DNA of 64,000 nucleotides from Paragonimus skrjabini miyazakii (GCA_014338405.1 JTDE01000281.1:19591-83590); one strand, 5' to 3'; shown: positions 34,130-47,954, counted from the first letter of the stretch. A program made the numbers and translations. The notes: generated by a model from the letters alone, not told the origin.

Positions 34130-37100
34130 AGGAGCTCGGAATTTTCACATTTGGACTCTGTCTAATATGGAATCCACCAAATGATCCAGGGGATCGACTG
34201 TTTGACAGAATTTCTCGAACAGGAGTTGGATTGGACGAGACTAAAATAAAACCGTGTCGACTTCTGTAGCAAATCGTTCTATCGGCCGAATGATCAGTCA
34301 GGATGGTATTCAGGCACAACACTAGATATGGTGCAAAGAATACTTGGGTAAAACAGATTGTTTAAGTGTGTCACGCGATAAAACAAACAAGTGACATGGA
34401 GAGCTCTAACAACCAACTGACAAACCGAGGTTTCTGAGTCAGATTTCTTCATTTTACTCCTCCTCCTATTACTAATTATTGAGACTCAAAATGACTAAGA
34501 TAGCCTAGTGCATTCGCTTCGGGAAATAACATGTTTTCGACGGTTATGCTGCAGTTCTTTAGTAGAGATAGTTGTATACGGCAGGTAAAGTAATGAGAGC
34601 CACAGGGTAAGTTCTATTTCGTTGAGTCCAAAGAAGTGGTTTTCTTTCATTTGGCTGTGTATCAGATGAAGTTTTTCCTTGACTGGAAAGAGTAATTAAA
34701 TCTTGCGTTTGAACTTGCTAAACGAAAATAACATACCTTTTTAGTAAGTGTGATGGAATTATGAGCCACGCTGTTCATAGGGTAGGAAAAAACTTGGCGA
34801 GGCCGAAGGCAGCTGGGCAGTTTAAGTGCAAAACATGCAACGTACTTACACAAAAGCTAGTGGAGTTGTGCTTCCTTAGACAGTAATCAATTGAATAGGA
34901 CAACCGCAAGCAGCTAGATCAATCATTTGTCGACAGCTCTACTGACATGACCGTTTCAACAACAGTAGAGCAGCACTGCTTGGGGAAAAAACCAACATGC
35001 AGGAAAAGACTGATTACTAGTTTCCAAAAGCGTTACAAGCTATTCGGTATCCGACATCCGGAATCACCCGACATCGCACAACACCATATTCTACAGTTCG
35101 TGTTTGAATGTTTTCCTGCACAAGCTATCAAAACTGACGACAATTGACATTTGCATTCTAGATTATACAGATATGGAGTCACCATCAGCACTTGAAAGAT
35201 TGTGATTGTAAAAAGGATAAAAGTGTCATAATGATGATGCAGTTGGAAGTTCCATACCACCTTGGATATTTTGTCCGAAGAAACAATTGAAAATTACAGT
35301 CAGTGATTTTCATCCGGTTTTATCAAACGATCTGCGGTATAGCAGCTGTTTTAGAGTTGCACTCGGTCTATCAACAGAAAAGCGGTCATCATACTTTTGC
35401 ATTGTCCAGTAGTCAGAGTTACAAGGGATGTACTGTCAGTCAACAAACTGATTTCAGGAAGTGTCTGATTTTCAGATGTATAACTGAAGTGTAACCATCC
35501 TGCATACGTACGACCCTTGAGTTGACGCGCCAAGTCTACATGTAAGTCAGTGGTGCAATACAAGTCGACCACGGTCGCCGAAATTCACAGAAGCGGTAGA
35601 GACGAGCCGCATGATCCATACTGACTATAAACACCGGTACTAGTGGGCAAAATCATGGGGCAGTACGTACTCGATTATCGACGAGTTTAGAAGACCTAGG
35701 GAAATGGACCCTATCTATTTCATTATGCCAGTGCTAACGGTTATGCTTGGGTCATCTGTAGTGTGTCCATAATCAAGCTGCACTGTGTTCCTTTTGTTCG
35801 CAGATGCCTCAAATGAGGACTGTGATCATGAAGTTGTGAAAAATTAGACAACAACGAGAACAGTCGTCACTCGCAGTGGTTAGTTCGAGAGTAATAATGG
35901 TTGTAGGGACTGGCCACCATAAAGCCAGTAACTTCAAGCGTTAGGGGGTAGCCCTCCAGTATTAAGTGTGTTGTATACGGAATCGACATCGGTCGCTGCA
36001 GGGAAGCAACAGTGTGGTTCAATGTGTGACCAGGTTTTTACTTACCCAGAGTTGTTCGGTATGTTACCGTCCTTAGATGTTGTGCTTCCTTTTATCATAC
36101 ACTACAATCGATCATCCATTTGTGGTTGGCTCATAAATTAACATATACCCACCAGGACTCCAGAAGGGGCTGAGAGAGGTTTTCACTTAGAGTTAGTCTC
36201 AGTAATTACCGACGAAGTGGTAGACAATGGCTTCGACATTGTATGTACAAGAGAGGCAAAAAGTGGGTACGGGTTTCAAGTTTCCTATGAAAAACTTGGA
36301 GTATGTTGAGTTCACTTAGGAAATGTAGAATGCATTGACCACTATGCGTTAAGGTTGATGGTCAGTCATCCATCCAACTTTCATACGGATTATTCCAAGA
36401 TTGTCGGTTGCTGTCAAGGGCGTTAGCTTTCTGAATTGCGAGCACATTCCCTAGGGCAACCTATTGATTTTGAGCTATGTTGAATTTAGGCATATTTTTT
36501 GAACTTCAGTGGGCGACTGCGTTCAAAATTAATCGCCTTCATAATCGTGGACGAAATTCTCAAGGGGGTCATTTCAAAAAGTTCACTTAAGCTTAGGAGT
36601 CGCACCAATAAATGGGGAGCGCTGAGAGTTGAGTATCTTTGGGAACACAGTTTCATATCTGGACAGTTACTTTGGAGGGACATGAGTGCAAAACGTTCCT
36701 TCACTTCTTAGCTAGCAACTTGACGATATTACAGTACTGTTGTGTATTAGTAAGAACGACAGTGAACGTCATGTTGTATCACTTTGGGTAAAACTAAATG
36801 TTACTGGTTACCAGGATTTCTGAGTTAATTTAACATCTCGGAATGCGCGAAGGTTTTTGAACAATGTCTTGATTAATAGTAGATAGTCGAGGAGTTGGTT
36901 GGAACAAATTGTCTGCTACTCACGTTCACTTGTAGCTTATTCATTCAAGTAGTCATCTCTGTCAGCTTCTTGACAGTACAGCATAACCAAATCACGACTG
37001 GGATTTGTACTTTTGTTCGATATTTCTCTTGGAAATGGACTGACCGAAAGTCTATGCGAATGTGAATTTTGCTATCTAGTGTTAATCGTTAATGCTGTTG

Positions 37101-37892
37101 GTTCTTCAACTCTTCGACTACTTATCAGTCATTAGCGAAATACATTTTCTCCTGTTGTCTTAAATTTCTATCTCCCTAGAAGAGATGAAGTGATAGTGCT
37201 ATTGGGTTGGAAGCGAATAGCAATACTGCTCTTCTGTAGGAAGAATCTTCGGCGTGAAAGTGTTCCATCGGAATAAGAAGGTGTGGTCCACTATGTGGGA
37301 TGCTCAGTCAGCATCCTTAATTACTCATTGGGAAGTAAGTCGTTACTTTTGTCTTCAAACCTACTCACTGGCATGAGGTGACTTAAATTTACAATGAATT
37401 TATAATTGTATACCCATTTCCGCTTTTAACGTGTGCATTAATCTTGTGTGGTTTCTGGCCTGATTTATGTTGTATTTTAAAATTCCATAAGATACCAACA
37501 AGTTGTCAACAAAACACACAGGTTACAGTCAGTATTTACTACTGTTTGTCAGTTAGGTGTCAAAGTAGCTAACACCAAGGTACCATGCTACTGACATATC
37601 TTATGGTTAATTTTACGCGCTACACAACAATGATTGGACAATTCAGTGAATACATCAGATGGTACTAGTGTGTGCATTTGTGTGGGTATGCACACACAAT
37701 CGTGTACATATGTGCAATTGATCAAGGTCATGTGGTCAGTAAGCAAAATTGCCGATAAATTCGCTTGACACACTTGGCCCTAAGTAATCACACATTTCTT
37801 GTATCATCGTATACACAGCAGTCAGTTTTAGTTGAGCACTCTCCAAACAAAGACGACCATTGACAGCAGTCTTAACTTGCTACTATTAAGCA
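34130..37892. other. Upstream region of the EF-hand gene, no recognised gene
   Basis: Short frames on both strands (for example 34947-35147 and 36486-36711) have no recognised motif or clear splice pair. The promoter of the EF-hand gene should lie at the right end of this stretch or further upstream, but no distinct TATA or initiator could be assigned. Confidence 0.35.
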
Positions 37893-38401
37893 ATGGTAAC
37901 GGAATCATTGCAGGAATTCTTTATTAACAATGACATTGAAAAAGATGGCAGTCTAAACAAGAGTCAGTGGATTGATTTGTGCACTCGGGAGGAAATTAAT
38001 CTATCGCCGCAGTTGGCCAGTGCTCTTTTTGACGGGCTGGATACCGACGCGGATGGACAAGTGAGAATTGAAGACATCATGAAAGAACTGTTGGCTTATG
38101 AAGCCAACCAAGAAAAGACTGGCATAACACCACTTACTAATCGAAGAGCATCCTCCTTAGATCCAAACTTACGAAATCAGGGTGAATCAAGTTCGCTGGT
38201 GAGCACAAAACGCACCCCCGTAGTTCGGGAATCCAGAAAGCAATCCAAAAGATTGTACGAAAGACGAAACCATGGGAAATTTCTCAGTCAATCCTCTTCT
38301 ACACATATAGATGATAATGGTGAAGTGTTTGTCACAAAAAAAGAGTTTGCTGATGATGGGTCCGAAATTTTCTCCACAACACCCGTTACTCTCAATCCGA
38401 G
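37893..38401 (+). CDS. EF-hand/coiled-coil Rab-like protein (RASEF/CRACR2A/Rab44-like), first coding exon
   Basis: ATG at 37893 in good context (GCAATGG) with an in-frame TAA six bases upstream, so this is probably the true start. Residues 1-75 form an EF-hand pair. Loop 1 is DIEKDGSLNKSQ, degenerate at position 12. Loop 2, DTDADGQVRIED, has the D-x-D-x-D-G pattern with Asp for Glu at position 12. Residues 80-165 are Ser/Arg/Lys-rich linker. The exon ends ...LNPR with AG|GTTGGT, phase 2. EFF at residues 8-10 and the FDGLDTDADG spacing resemble CRACR2A and RASEF, Ca2+-sensing large Rab GTPases. The coiled coil begins in the next exon (43733). The Rab domain itself is not seen here, so the family call rests on EF-hands plus the second exon. 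Confidence 0.75.
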
Positions 38402-41400
38402 GTTGGTTTTTAATTTCAACCGATTACCAATTCTATGAATGTTGTGTCAGTTTTGTTAGCTGAAGTTGAGTTAATTTTTCTGAATGAACAGTCCCAGTTT
38501 CATTCTCAACCTTAATTCCATAGCAAAACCATCAAATCTGTTGCTGATGCTCCCGTCTTCTCGTTACATGATTGTAACAACTATTCATCACGGTCGATAG
38601 GAAGATCATGTTGTGTCATCAAGAACTCATATAACCTTGAGCACAAAATCAAATCAGTATGCATTGGATAGAGTGACATTAGCATCACTTCTCTGTTTAG
38701 TATTGTAGAGAGGAGAGTGACATTATAAACGATTGGGAAACTAGAGGGTGAAACAAAATCAGCTACTGTTTATCTGGCGTTGAAAATATTCGCATGCGTT
38801 GACATGAACTGTTTTGTTTTCAAATCAGTTATATTTTCAAGAGTAAGGAATAGCTATGGAATCATTAATGTTCCTGTTTTTTTACCTTGTGTTAATGTAA
38901 ACGTGTCTTTTAGAAATACTATTTGTTTGAGGTCACGGTGTAAGCGTATGGTTGTACGCTCCAAACAGGCATGGTAGGCACACATCAACTTTGAATTCAA
39001 ACTGACCCAAATGATGCTTTCTTCTGTAATACAGATGTTTTGATCAATCGGCCGGTTAGTCTAGGTAATTTCCAACTTCGCCGGCAACTACCAAAATGTA
39101 CTTGGGTGGCAATATGGAAAATTATGAAAATAACTTTGAACCTATTTTACAAACCATCGAAAATCGGAAGATACAATGTGGATTAGGGTTGACCTATGTA
39201 TATTGGAACTCTTCTTCAAACGTTCACATATGAATGATTCAACTTTTGGATTGAATGTGACACTAGAGTTACAGAGTGACTGGCTAACATTCCTTCAATT
39301 ATCTGGTTTATTGAACAAGATAAGGTTTCAAGGTAACCAGTTATTGGAAATCCATAGACATGGAGAATAATTTGAGCGTTGAGTCTGCCTAGACTAAATG
39401 TGCTTAGACTACTTGTTTCAGGAGGCGTTAATTTTTATCTACCTGCAAATGACTACATTCATGTAGGAAAACGTGGTGTTCAACTAGTAACAAGGGTTAT
39501 CCAATAAGATGTTTGGAAAGTTGACCACAAACACTGCCTAACCCAAGTGCGCAGGAACCTAGAAACTATAAAGTAATGTGGTTGATTTGAAAAGTTTGAA
39601 AAATCGGGACTTATTCGTAGATTTTTAAAGAGAGTAGACGTCATGGTTGTTTCTCAAAAACGGAATGCTTAATGTTTATTCCCGGTACACCTGAAAGACC
39701 CGTTATCTGTTTATGAACCTCATAACTACACATACAAAGTATAATGTACGAACATTGGAAAGACTTAGTGATAACTAAAGGCCAGAAGAAATGAACATCG
39801 AAAATGGGTTGTAGTACAACGTTGAACTAAACCTGCATATTTGAACTTGCTTAGAGATTCCACAGGTACAACTGATTCGTTGGAATCCCATAATAAAAAT
39901 TATATTGAAAATGTTCAGATACCGGGGTAAGAATTCAATTCTGACCATAAAAGGTTGGCTACATAACTCACAGAAAGTGTCTCATGGCAGGCACTTGTGA
40001 CATACTCATGCAATTGTCAGTATTCACACTCTCCTTCAGTACACTGCAATTAGCCCCATGTCTGTCATTTTTGATGTTCTGTTTGAGTTGTGATTTTCAC
40101 AATAATAAATATATAATTAGGCAATTCACGTGGGAACTGTCGAAAGCAATTGTTTACGCAAATACCTTCATATAAAAACACAAGCAAGCTAATGACTACG
40201 GTTGTGACCTCTCGGGTGCAAGGTCGATCATACATCGATCTACTTGCTTTGTACCCGTTGTTGAATTTGCTAACTAGTCATACGATTGAAAAGTTTCTGT
40301 ACCGTCCTCAAGATTTTAAGTCTTCCTACTGTTTCAAACTAGAATGGCTTTAAGTTGTTTAACTGTATTCATTTCATAACTGGTTTGATCTTCACATGCC
40401 TTCATCCTATCGGAAACATTTTCTCTTGTTACACCATCCATAAATTATTATGCACCCATAACGCTTGACCTACCACATTTGAACTAACGTATAGATTTAT
40501 GTTTCGTTTGCATCAGATAATCTTACATCCGTACTCGATTCATTTGATTTTAAGAAGATTCTGAATCGGAAATGAAGCGTAATTGAAAAACAAACCGATC
40601 GATTGCTTTTTACACTATGAAGTCTTAATCACTTTCATGTGAAAAATATACGTAACATGTTCGCTGATTGAACCAGTAACGATTATATTTAACATGTTCC
40701 CCCCATCGTTTCAGACAATTAGTCATGAGATTTTAAACTGAAAACTAACCGAACTGTAGACTGGTATGAATAATGATTGATCGTGAAAAGTTGACCAACT
40801 ATACTTATTACTAATGCAACTGGCATGAAAAAGTGACGAGTTAGTACGAATGACCAGTCAGCAGTAAACTTGTTGTTCTGCTGCTGCTTGACTCATCAGA
40901 CGCTTCAAAGGAGTGGTGTATGAATACCGTGTGAAAATTTACGCACTTCAACTATTGTATTCACGGCACTCACTATCACGTGTTTGCAGAAAAAGGGTGA
41001 CGTTGAAGACAGAATGATACTTGATGTTTAGTTTGCAAATTATAACGTGCTTCTTACGGTACTTTATAAAACCTGGTTGTCATAAAAGTACTGAGAAAAA
41101 AATTGATTTAAGCAGGGCATTTTTTTGACTTAAGAGAACAGCATTGAAACAGTATGCAAAACGAGTTAAGAGATGGGGAGTTGGCAACTGCAGTTATAAA
41201 TCCATGTGAGAAATTGTTTAAATCGTCCAGTTCCAAAACACTACAGGAAGTATTCACCTTCTGCTAATCGTTTCAGAGTTCAGATAGGCTTAACAACATT
41301 CGCCTGAGTTGCGTTGTAGTGAACCAACATACGACTTCAGTACAAAAGGAAATTTTCCCAAAGTGAACAATCATATCCTGTTATAAGTTTTCTGACCTTT

Positions 41401-41640
41401 CATGTTCTAAAAGTCTCCCGGCAGCCAAAACTTAGTAACATTACAGTTTTATAGAAATTTACACCATTTTAATGTCCTATTCCTCTGCAACTTCATCATA
41501 AACGTCATATAGCCAGCTGGATTTTTTGCTGTTCTCATTAAGTTGCAACAGTCAACATTTTGGCATCTTTACCTCCTGTATCTCGTTAAACAAGTTACAT
41601 ACCGGTAATTCGAACCTTAAGTTAGTTTATCCGAGTAGAT

Positions 41641-41668
41641 TTTTATTTATTTATTTATTTATTTATTT
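41641..41668. repeat. (TTTA)n microsatellite
   Basis: About seven uninterrupted tetranucleotide units. Confidence 0.9.
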
Positions 41669-42129
41669 CATTTACACTTAACTGACTTGTTTGGTTAGCT
41701 TGGCTTCTTAAATATTGGAGGGTACACAAGCTCAGCTTAAGCGGAACTCACAAACTTTACCAATGTTGGTCTTAAACAGTGACAAAACTACTATCCACTA
41801 CTGTACGAAACTTGAGACAAGTCAGTTCTTCATGCATGTATACTACTCTAGTGGCGAAATCTCAAGTTTGCGGATATGATACACTAAAACCTAGTTGTTG
41901 CACTGAACAGTGGTTAGTCCAACTGTGTACGATTCAGCTAGGATTCTTGATATGCACCGACTGAGACCATGCAACTGTTTGATCGGGTTGTGATGCAACT
42001 AGTCAAGAATGTGCACATGCAACTTAACGATCTATGTCGAACGACACCTTACCACGAAATCTATGAGCTCACCAGTGATCTAGTGAATAAGAGCCCTTTG
42101 GCAAAACACAACGTTTTAATGATCAATAC

Positions 42130-42520
42130 GGTTACCATCTAGGAAATCTTTAATTAATTCTATGGTTGCGACCGATAAATATGTCCCAGTCGTGGGGTCA
42201 TGAACTGCACGCAACAGAATTTAGTGTTCCTCCGAGTGAGAGGAGCTCACAACCTGATCATTAATAACAAACAAAAGTGGTTGAACGTTCACATATGATA
42301 ATTCGGACGTGCTTAATATGGAGCCAATGGGGCAGTGTTCAACATGGTTTTGTCACGAAAGCATGCCCGAAGTTCTAATCTCGGCCGTGGCAAAGATATG
42401 CACAACTGACGAACTGTAACAATTGTCCAAGTCATGTCTGTTGTCTCTTTTCAAAAGTGGCCGGCCAGAACGTCTACCCCAATGCAAGAGCAGCGATAGA
42501 TTGTGAGTGGTGTTCAACGG
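42130..42520 (+). repeat. tRNA-like/hammerhead repeat, copy B
   Basis: Shares with copy A the CTGATCATTA block, GTTCA(G/C)ATATGATAA, CATGCTTAATATG, the A-box-like GGGGCAGTGTTCAAC, CCCGAAGTTCTAATCTCGGC (B-box-like) and GTGGCAAAGATATGC. The hammerhead region starts CTGACGA (42406-42412). Its GAAA is lost (CCAA) but TC-AT-GTC survives at the cleavage-site end. A GAGTGGTGTTCAAC block ends the unit near 42517. The left end of homology, near 42130, is approximate. Confidence 0.65.
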
Positions 42521-42779
42521 GTGTGTTGATTTAGTCATACGTATTGTGGGTTAAATAAACAACACGCTGGTCTCACAAGCACGGTACCCGGACCAGACAA
42601 GCTGATGAGTTGGAACAAAGGTTGAATACAAGTTTAATGTTCTATTTTGAGGTCAACCAACTGATACCAAGATTATTTGAATACGACAGTCGAAATCAAC
42701 CTGTCACAATCATTGATTTGTCCACTGGTTTCAGTGACACTGGTGGATGCAATTGTGCTAGGAAATCTTGACAGAAGAA

Positions 42780-43270
42780 CCTGTCGAATTAGATTGCCAG
42801 ATTTCTTATTCCAAACTGAACACCATTCAACGTTGATTGCAGCCTTCACATTCAGGTAGAGTTTCCTGCCGGTCTCTTTCGAAAAAAAGTATTAGGCTCG
42901 AGATTTGCTTTTATTAAAACTTGCCAGTAATGCATGTCCTTGCCCCTACTGTGACTAGAACTCCGGTCACGCTTTCATGAGGCAACTGTTTTGACCACTG
43001 TGCCATTGACCTCACTCTAGGCATGACCGAATTATCGTATCTGAACGTCCAACCAATTTTATTTGTGAGTAATGATCAGTTTGTCCAGTTGTCCCGAGAG
43101 GAGAAAGTAACTGTCCTGTTAAATTCAGTCAATAACCCCGCGACTAGGAATCTCGAAGCAAGCGAAAATCTCCAATGTCATTAAACCTGTTAGGCGACAT
43201 TTTAGGTTACTGATGAGTAGTCGGAGATTTAGTTAATTCCAAGCTGAACATCACTCATAGATGATCTTCA
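42780..43270 (-). repeat. tRNA-like/hammerhead repeat, copy C
   Basis: Minus-strand unit with parts of neighbouring units at both ends. Reading from 43270 downwards: the terminal ATGAGTGATGTTCAG block, the start block ACTCATCAGTAACC (about 43220), AACAGGACAG, TGATCATTACTC, GACGTTCAGATACGATAATT, an A-box-like AATGGCACAGTGGTC, a B-box-like CCGGAGTTCTAG, then the decayed hammerhead (42927-42889: CTGGCAA...GCAAATCTCGAGCC) and a second terminal GAATGGTGTTCAG block (about 42810). The repeated terminal block about 430 bp apart shows a tandem or permuted arrangement. Confidence 0.65.
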
Positions 43271-43732
43271 CACCCAGGTACTCACGTAATACAGGTGTTC
43301 CTCTATTGACTGGTGACATGAGATTAGGCGAATTCTATCTCATTTTGTTAATGTAAATGCAAGTAGAGAATTTCTTCAGCATAATAAGACGTTTTACAAC
43401 GGCGTTCGTTATAACGAACCAAAAAGCTCACTCTCCTTATTGACCAGTGATTTTCTTCCTTATATCGTTCTTTTTGTTATAATGCTCCTCGTTATGTGAT
43501 TGCAAATAAGTAACGTCGGAGCAACTAAAGATTGTCCAGAAGGCTGCTAGAAGCACCCAATTAGTTGGACAACCACTTTAGACAGGAAAATGTACTCTCG
43601 TTTAAACTGCAGACAGAAGTGGCCTTCACTGTTTAAAATCTCATAACACAAAACAAGTAAACAATGATTACTTGATCGAAACTGTTTATGGAACGGTAAA
43701 TTCGCTATGATTCATTTTAATTTGCTTGATAG

Positions 43733-43879
43733 ATATAAAAAGCTTCAAGATTTGGAGACGGAAATTAGTCGCAGCTATCCCCAACTTCTACCGACTTTCA
43801 ACAATGTAATGGAAGATTTTCGTACAGAACTTATCGCTTCTCGTAAGGAAAAGTCGGCTTTGGAGCAAAATTATTTACA
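43733..43879 (+). CDS. EF-hand/coiled-coil Rab-like protein, second coding exon
   Basis: Acceptor TTAATTTGCTTGATAG and donor CA|GTGAGT; 147 nt, entered and left in phase 2. The first base completes the Arg codon left by the exon at 37893-38401 without a stop, strong evidence that the two belong together. It reads YKKLQDLETEISRSYPQLLP, then TFNNVMEDFRTELIASRKEK, then SALEQNYL. This aligns in pattern with the start of the coiled coil in RASEF and CRACR2A (P-x-L-L/I-x-x-F/Y..., then EK or similar and LE), which follows the EF-hands directly in those proteins. The next exon should continue the coiled coil; it was not found in the remaining 20 kb, so it may lie outside the window or be too short to see. 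Confidence 0.68.
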
Positions 43880-44369
43880 GTGAGTTGGCGAGTGTTGTAT
43901 CAGTGCCGTGCTGTTTCGATTATTTGTTTCGCACCTGACAGACACTGTTTTACTTGTCATCTAATGTTGTAAAATTGTTATGTAAATAATTCTGTATCAC
44001 GAAAAACCCATGCAGCGCTAATTTATGCTTGTTGGCTAGCTAACCAGAGCAGTAATAAAATCTAGGGTTTATCCCAGCAACACACTGGTCCTGTTGAAAG
44101 TTTTTAAATAATCATTTCGCAGTTCATTCGAACTACCGCTATTCCTGGAAACATTCTATGAATTTGAACCTAGGAGAGCAAATTGATCCATATTTCCGCA
44201 AAAGAGTGACGGAACTCGTGAGTAATCTGTGAGGTGTTATATGTATGCCTCAGTCAGTACATATCAGTAGTAAAGCCCTATGTCAGTGGTGTGAAACAGC
44301 ATTTTTGAATAATTCATATAGTCGCACCTTAACCTCTGTTGTTCCATGCATACAAATTTAGGCAGCGTC

Positions 44370-45205
44370 ATGCACACCGAGGCCTGTGGACGGGCCCATT
44401 AGTTTATCAACTCCAATTGATCACCCGGCTAACCGAATGAGAGTAACAGTGAAGCGTGTTAGGGTTCTGTTATTTCACGTCTACGAAACTTGGTCACCCT
44501 GGCTAGAAGACGTAAACCATCTTCTAGTATTTGACCACGGCTTTCTACGTTCGATCGCTCGTATCGAGTGGCAATGACGACTAAGCAACGGAGGTGTTAG
44601 GGAACGGATAGTTGATAAAGTGTAAAGGGAGCCTCTTTGTTCAATACATGAGTTTTCAAAAACATAGACGGTTAGGCCATGTGCTAAGGATACCAGCTAA
44701 TCTGCTACACTGGGTGACCTTTGTTGATTATTAAGCAGGCTGACGTAGGGTGCAAGATGAATAGATGACGATCTGGCATGATGAAATGAAGTCATTCATC
44801 AAAGGGTTAAGTAGTGTTGGTCGAGTCTATCCTCCAGGCTGAGTTCCTTGCGATTCAAGGAGTTAGTGGTTAGAGACTTTAGGTGAGAAAGCAGGGTGAC
44901 GTGCATCTTGTTTTTTGACTGAGTAATCTATATAATAAGTGCAAGAAAAGGCGCTGTACTTTTGAAACCACATGGAATGTGTTTCATTGATGATTGCATA
45001 CTGTTACGTGTAGCTTACTTGCTCGTTTACAAGATGCAGTCATAGTTTTGTTGGATTTTTTATTATGGACAGTTTGTAATTGCTAGGCTGTTTCCTTCCT
45101 CTTGCTTTCTCTTCCTGGCTGCGGCTTGCTTGTTTTTGTTGTTTATGTGTCATTTAAGAATCAGCGTGAACCACTAATGTTTTGCTACCCTCAATGATGA
45201 GACTT
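44370..45205 (+). mobile_element. 3' fragment of the 7130-9660 LINE family
   Basis: The plus-strand frame reads VKRVRVLLFHVYETWSPWLE, then DVNHLLVFDHGFLRSIARIE and W, the C-terminal LINE block (LLYxxETWPLxxEDxxxLxVFDHRCLRSIARIxW). Downstream, the UTR follows that of 7130-9660: RRLGHVLRI-like residues, a GATTCAAGGAGTTAGTGGTTAGAG block, then a pyrimidine-rich TTCCTTCCTCTTGCTTTC and an end near CATTTAAGAATCAGCGTGAACC and TGATGA. It is 5'-truncated and lies downstream of the second EF-hand-gene exon, so probably in that gene's intron. Confidence 0.62.
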
Positions 45206-47954
45206 AGAGTAAACGTCAGTCTTATCTCCCAAGGTGTTTACAAGTAGTCTTGCTTACAGACTTGTAATGTATTACGTTAGTGATTGCGATGTTAAAAATG
45301 ACGGTTTTAATCTCCGTTTTTCCTTCTCCACTGCTGTGTCGTCAATTTGGTTGATAAAGTATGTACATTGCTGCATCAGCTTCTTTCATATATGCACTGG
45401 AGTGAACCTATGGTATTTATTCATAGATTGCAAAAAATCGGTTCTTCAGCCTTAATCACACTGTCAATTAAATATATAGCTTTCTGTCCTCTCTTAAGCT
45501 AGATATCCATTTGTCATCATAACCCGGGTGCTTTTGTCCACAGTTAAAGTTGATGGCTATAAATATCAGTCTGCTGTGACCGATCTCTTCAGTATTGCAG
45601 GTGGATTATGTGTTCCCTAAGCGTCGATTGTGAGTGACGATTACTCTTCTCCCTCCAGATCACTTTCAGCTTCCGACCCGATAGCTTTTTAATTACCAGT
45701 GAACCTAATCAGCAGGATTTACCCTAAAGTTATAAACACAACAAACTGATGGCTACAAATCATTCCAATTGTTGACAGGTTCATACTGTTAGAATAGTTT
45801 AGTGTTGTACAGACTAGCATCTTCATACATGAATTCTTCGTTGACCTATGAAAAAGATTTTACAAGCTATTTACTGAAGTGTTTCAAGGCTATTTTTAAA
45901 ATGTACTACAGTGTGTTCATTCTTGGTGCGTGCTAAGCATTTATTAACAATAATTTTTATGGTGTATAAAGAATTAACTATTGGATCTAGTCACAGATTT
46001 ACACCGGACATACCATACAGCACCTCATTACCGAGATGAGTCAATACCAACAGAAGATCACGTGACCGCCTCTAAATAAACCTGATTATCTATGTAATAT
46101 CAAAGCATTTGCAATTGTTGATCACGTGTAAGGTGCATACAATGAAAATGACATGGACATTCTCTAGGTAGTAAGACTAATACCTGAACTTACTGAAAGG
46201 GGTCTAGTTTCGAGGAGTAACTAAAATCGACGTCACTATCGTGATTGGCAAGCAGGCCCTGGATTTATTCAGTTGACTTTCACTAGTGGCTGGTGGAACA
46301 GTCTTCGATCCAACGGCTCAAACAACCTAGATGAAATCGAATTCAGGTAAAATACCATCACTTCTATTTTGTTTCATCAGTTATCTAACAATAATGTATG
46401 GTATCATATTTGACCCTTCCTTCCTCTCACAAAATCAATCAACAGTTAAACATACCTAGCTGACTGGCTATTTTAAACTTGTTCTCAATCTCCTACATCA
46501 AATAACTCAAGCCTAGTAATGACTCTCTGACAATGTCCACTTAGCTGTTAATCTGCCACTTTCTAATTCGTACAGCAACATGTAACATTCCGGCCAGCTG
46601 GTCACCGGATTCCCCATTCTGTAACCAGTTTTGTGAACATCGGTGTCTTAGGAACAATACGAAGTAACTGTGGTTTTGTTATCGTGTTACAATCAATATT
46701 CAGGCTTATCTTGTTCTAAGTAAGATAAGTCCAACAAACCTTTGCAAAGCTGTAGATTCTTCCACATTATTTTAAAAAATGTCAATTTTATAGTCAGTGT
46801 TATTCATGAAGAATCAAAATCTCCACAAAAAATGCCGATAGGGTTCTCATAAGTATTGGAGGCTTGGCAACTCTCATAAATTAACTGGAGATCACACGCT
46901 GTCTGTTTGACCGACTTACACATGACTAGCAAGTGTACCACTTGACTAGGTTGCTTGTTATTTTATACTACAACCAAGAAGATTCCGCACAGCAGGGTTT
47001 CAGGTCATTGACTGCGCACAGTAACCTACTTCACTGACCGACAAAGCAACCATGATAGACTGCAGCAAATGTACACTTAAAAACAGTTAGTGAATAGCTG
47101 TGGTTGATTGATTAGTTTCGCATAACTATATTAGTCTCTGTAGCAACAACATGGTAAAGATTTCTTGTTTGAAAAATGTCATCCACTTGACCTCTTGTAA
47201 TCGGAAATCTCTTTCAGCAACGGAATATTTTCTTCACGCTTCAATGCTGTAACGCGGTTTTCTTGAAAAATTATACTTTCACCTTCCACTTATGCTTAAA
47301 CTCTTTTGTACAATTGCTAATCGATCTCCTAATCTTTTTCATGACTTGCCTTGAGCTTACGAACACGTTTTTTGAAACAACGAATCTATATCATATAGAT
47401 AATGTGGTAGAGATCTTTCAGTTATGAACTGAAACTTTTACGTGATTAGCCATCATTTCTATATCGTGACTCAAGGACCTTATGTTCGTTTTTCCATCGA
47501 AAAAATTCGAAAATAAAATATGGTCTTCACTGTCCAAACAAAATTGAGAAATCAACCCAGTCTATAAAAAACCACGATTTTTTCTCCGCGAGAAAGTTTA
47601 TAAGCATTCTGTTAAGGGTGATACCAGATTTTTATCATAATACTTCGAAATACCACCCTAGTGATTACTGGTCTGTCAATCGTTTTTCCTTCGTACCTGG
47701 TTGTTCTTCATCCATAGTCATATAATTATCAAGTTTGACAACTAATTGTCATCCGTAACCACTATCCGTCATCCATGCATGGTTATGTGTCGTATTTGGC
47801 TAGATTTATAACTAGTTCATAAGTTCCATTGCATCAATTGGAATTATCGATGCCAAATTTGAGGAACCACTATGATGGGTTCAGTAAGTGTTTTTGAACC
47901 GGTGTACTAAATAGGTAGCTTAAATGCAGCAGACAAAAAACTGTGTATCACACT
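45206..47954. other. No recognised gene
   Basis: AT-rich with only short frames. Pyrimidine-rich acceptor-like sites (about 45599, 45658, 47218) open only frames of about 12-14 codons in the phase needed for the EF-hand gene. Confidence 0.4.

Larger units (their letters stand above)
38402..43732 (+). other. Intron of the EF-hand gene (about 5.3 kb)
   Basis: It starts GTTGGT and ends TTAATTTGCTTGATAG. It carries a (TTTA)n microsatellite (41641-41668) and two opposite copies of the tRNA-like/hammerhead repeat (42130-42520 plus; 42780-43270 minus). No other exon was recognised inside it. Confidence 0.6.

Noticed and set aside
42604..42625. CTGATGAGTT...AAC as another hammerhead
   Set aside because: Stem II could form, but the invariant G12 of the GAAA segment is missing and there is no cleavage-site side.
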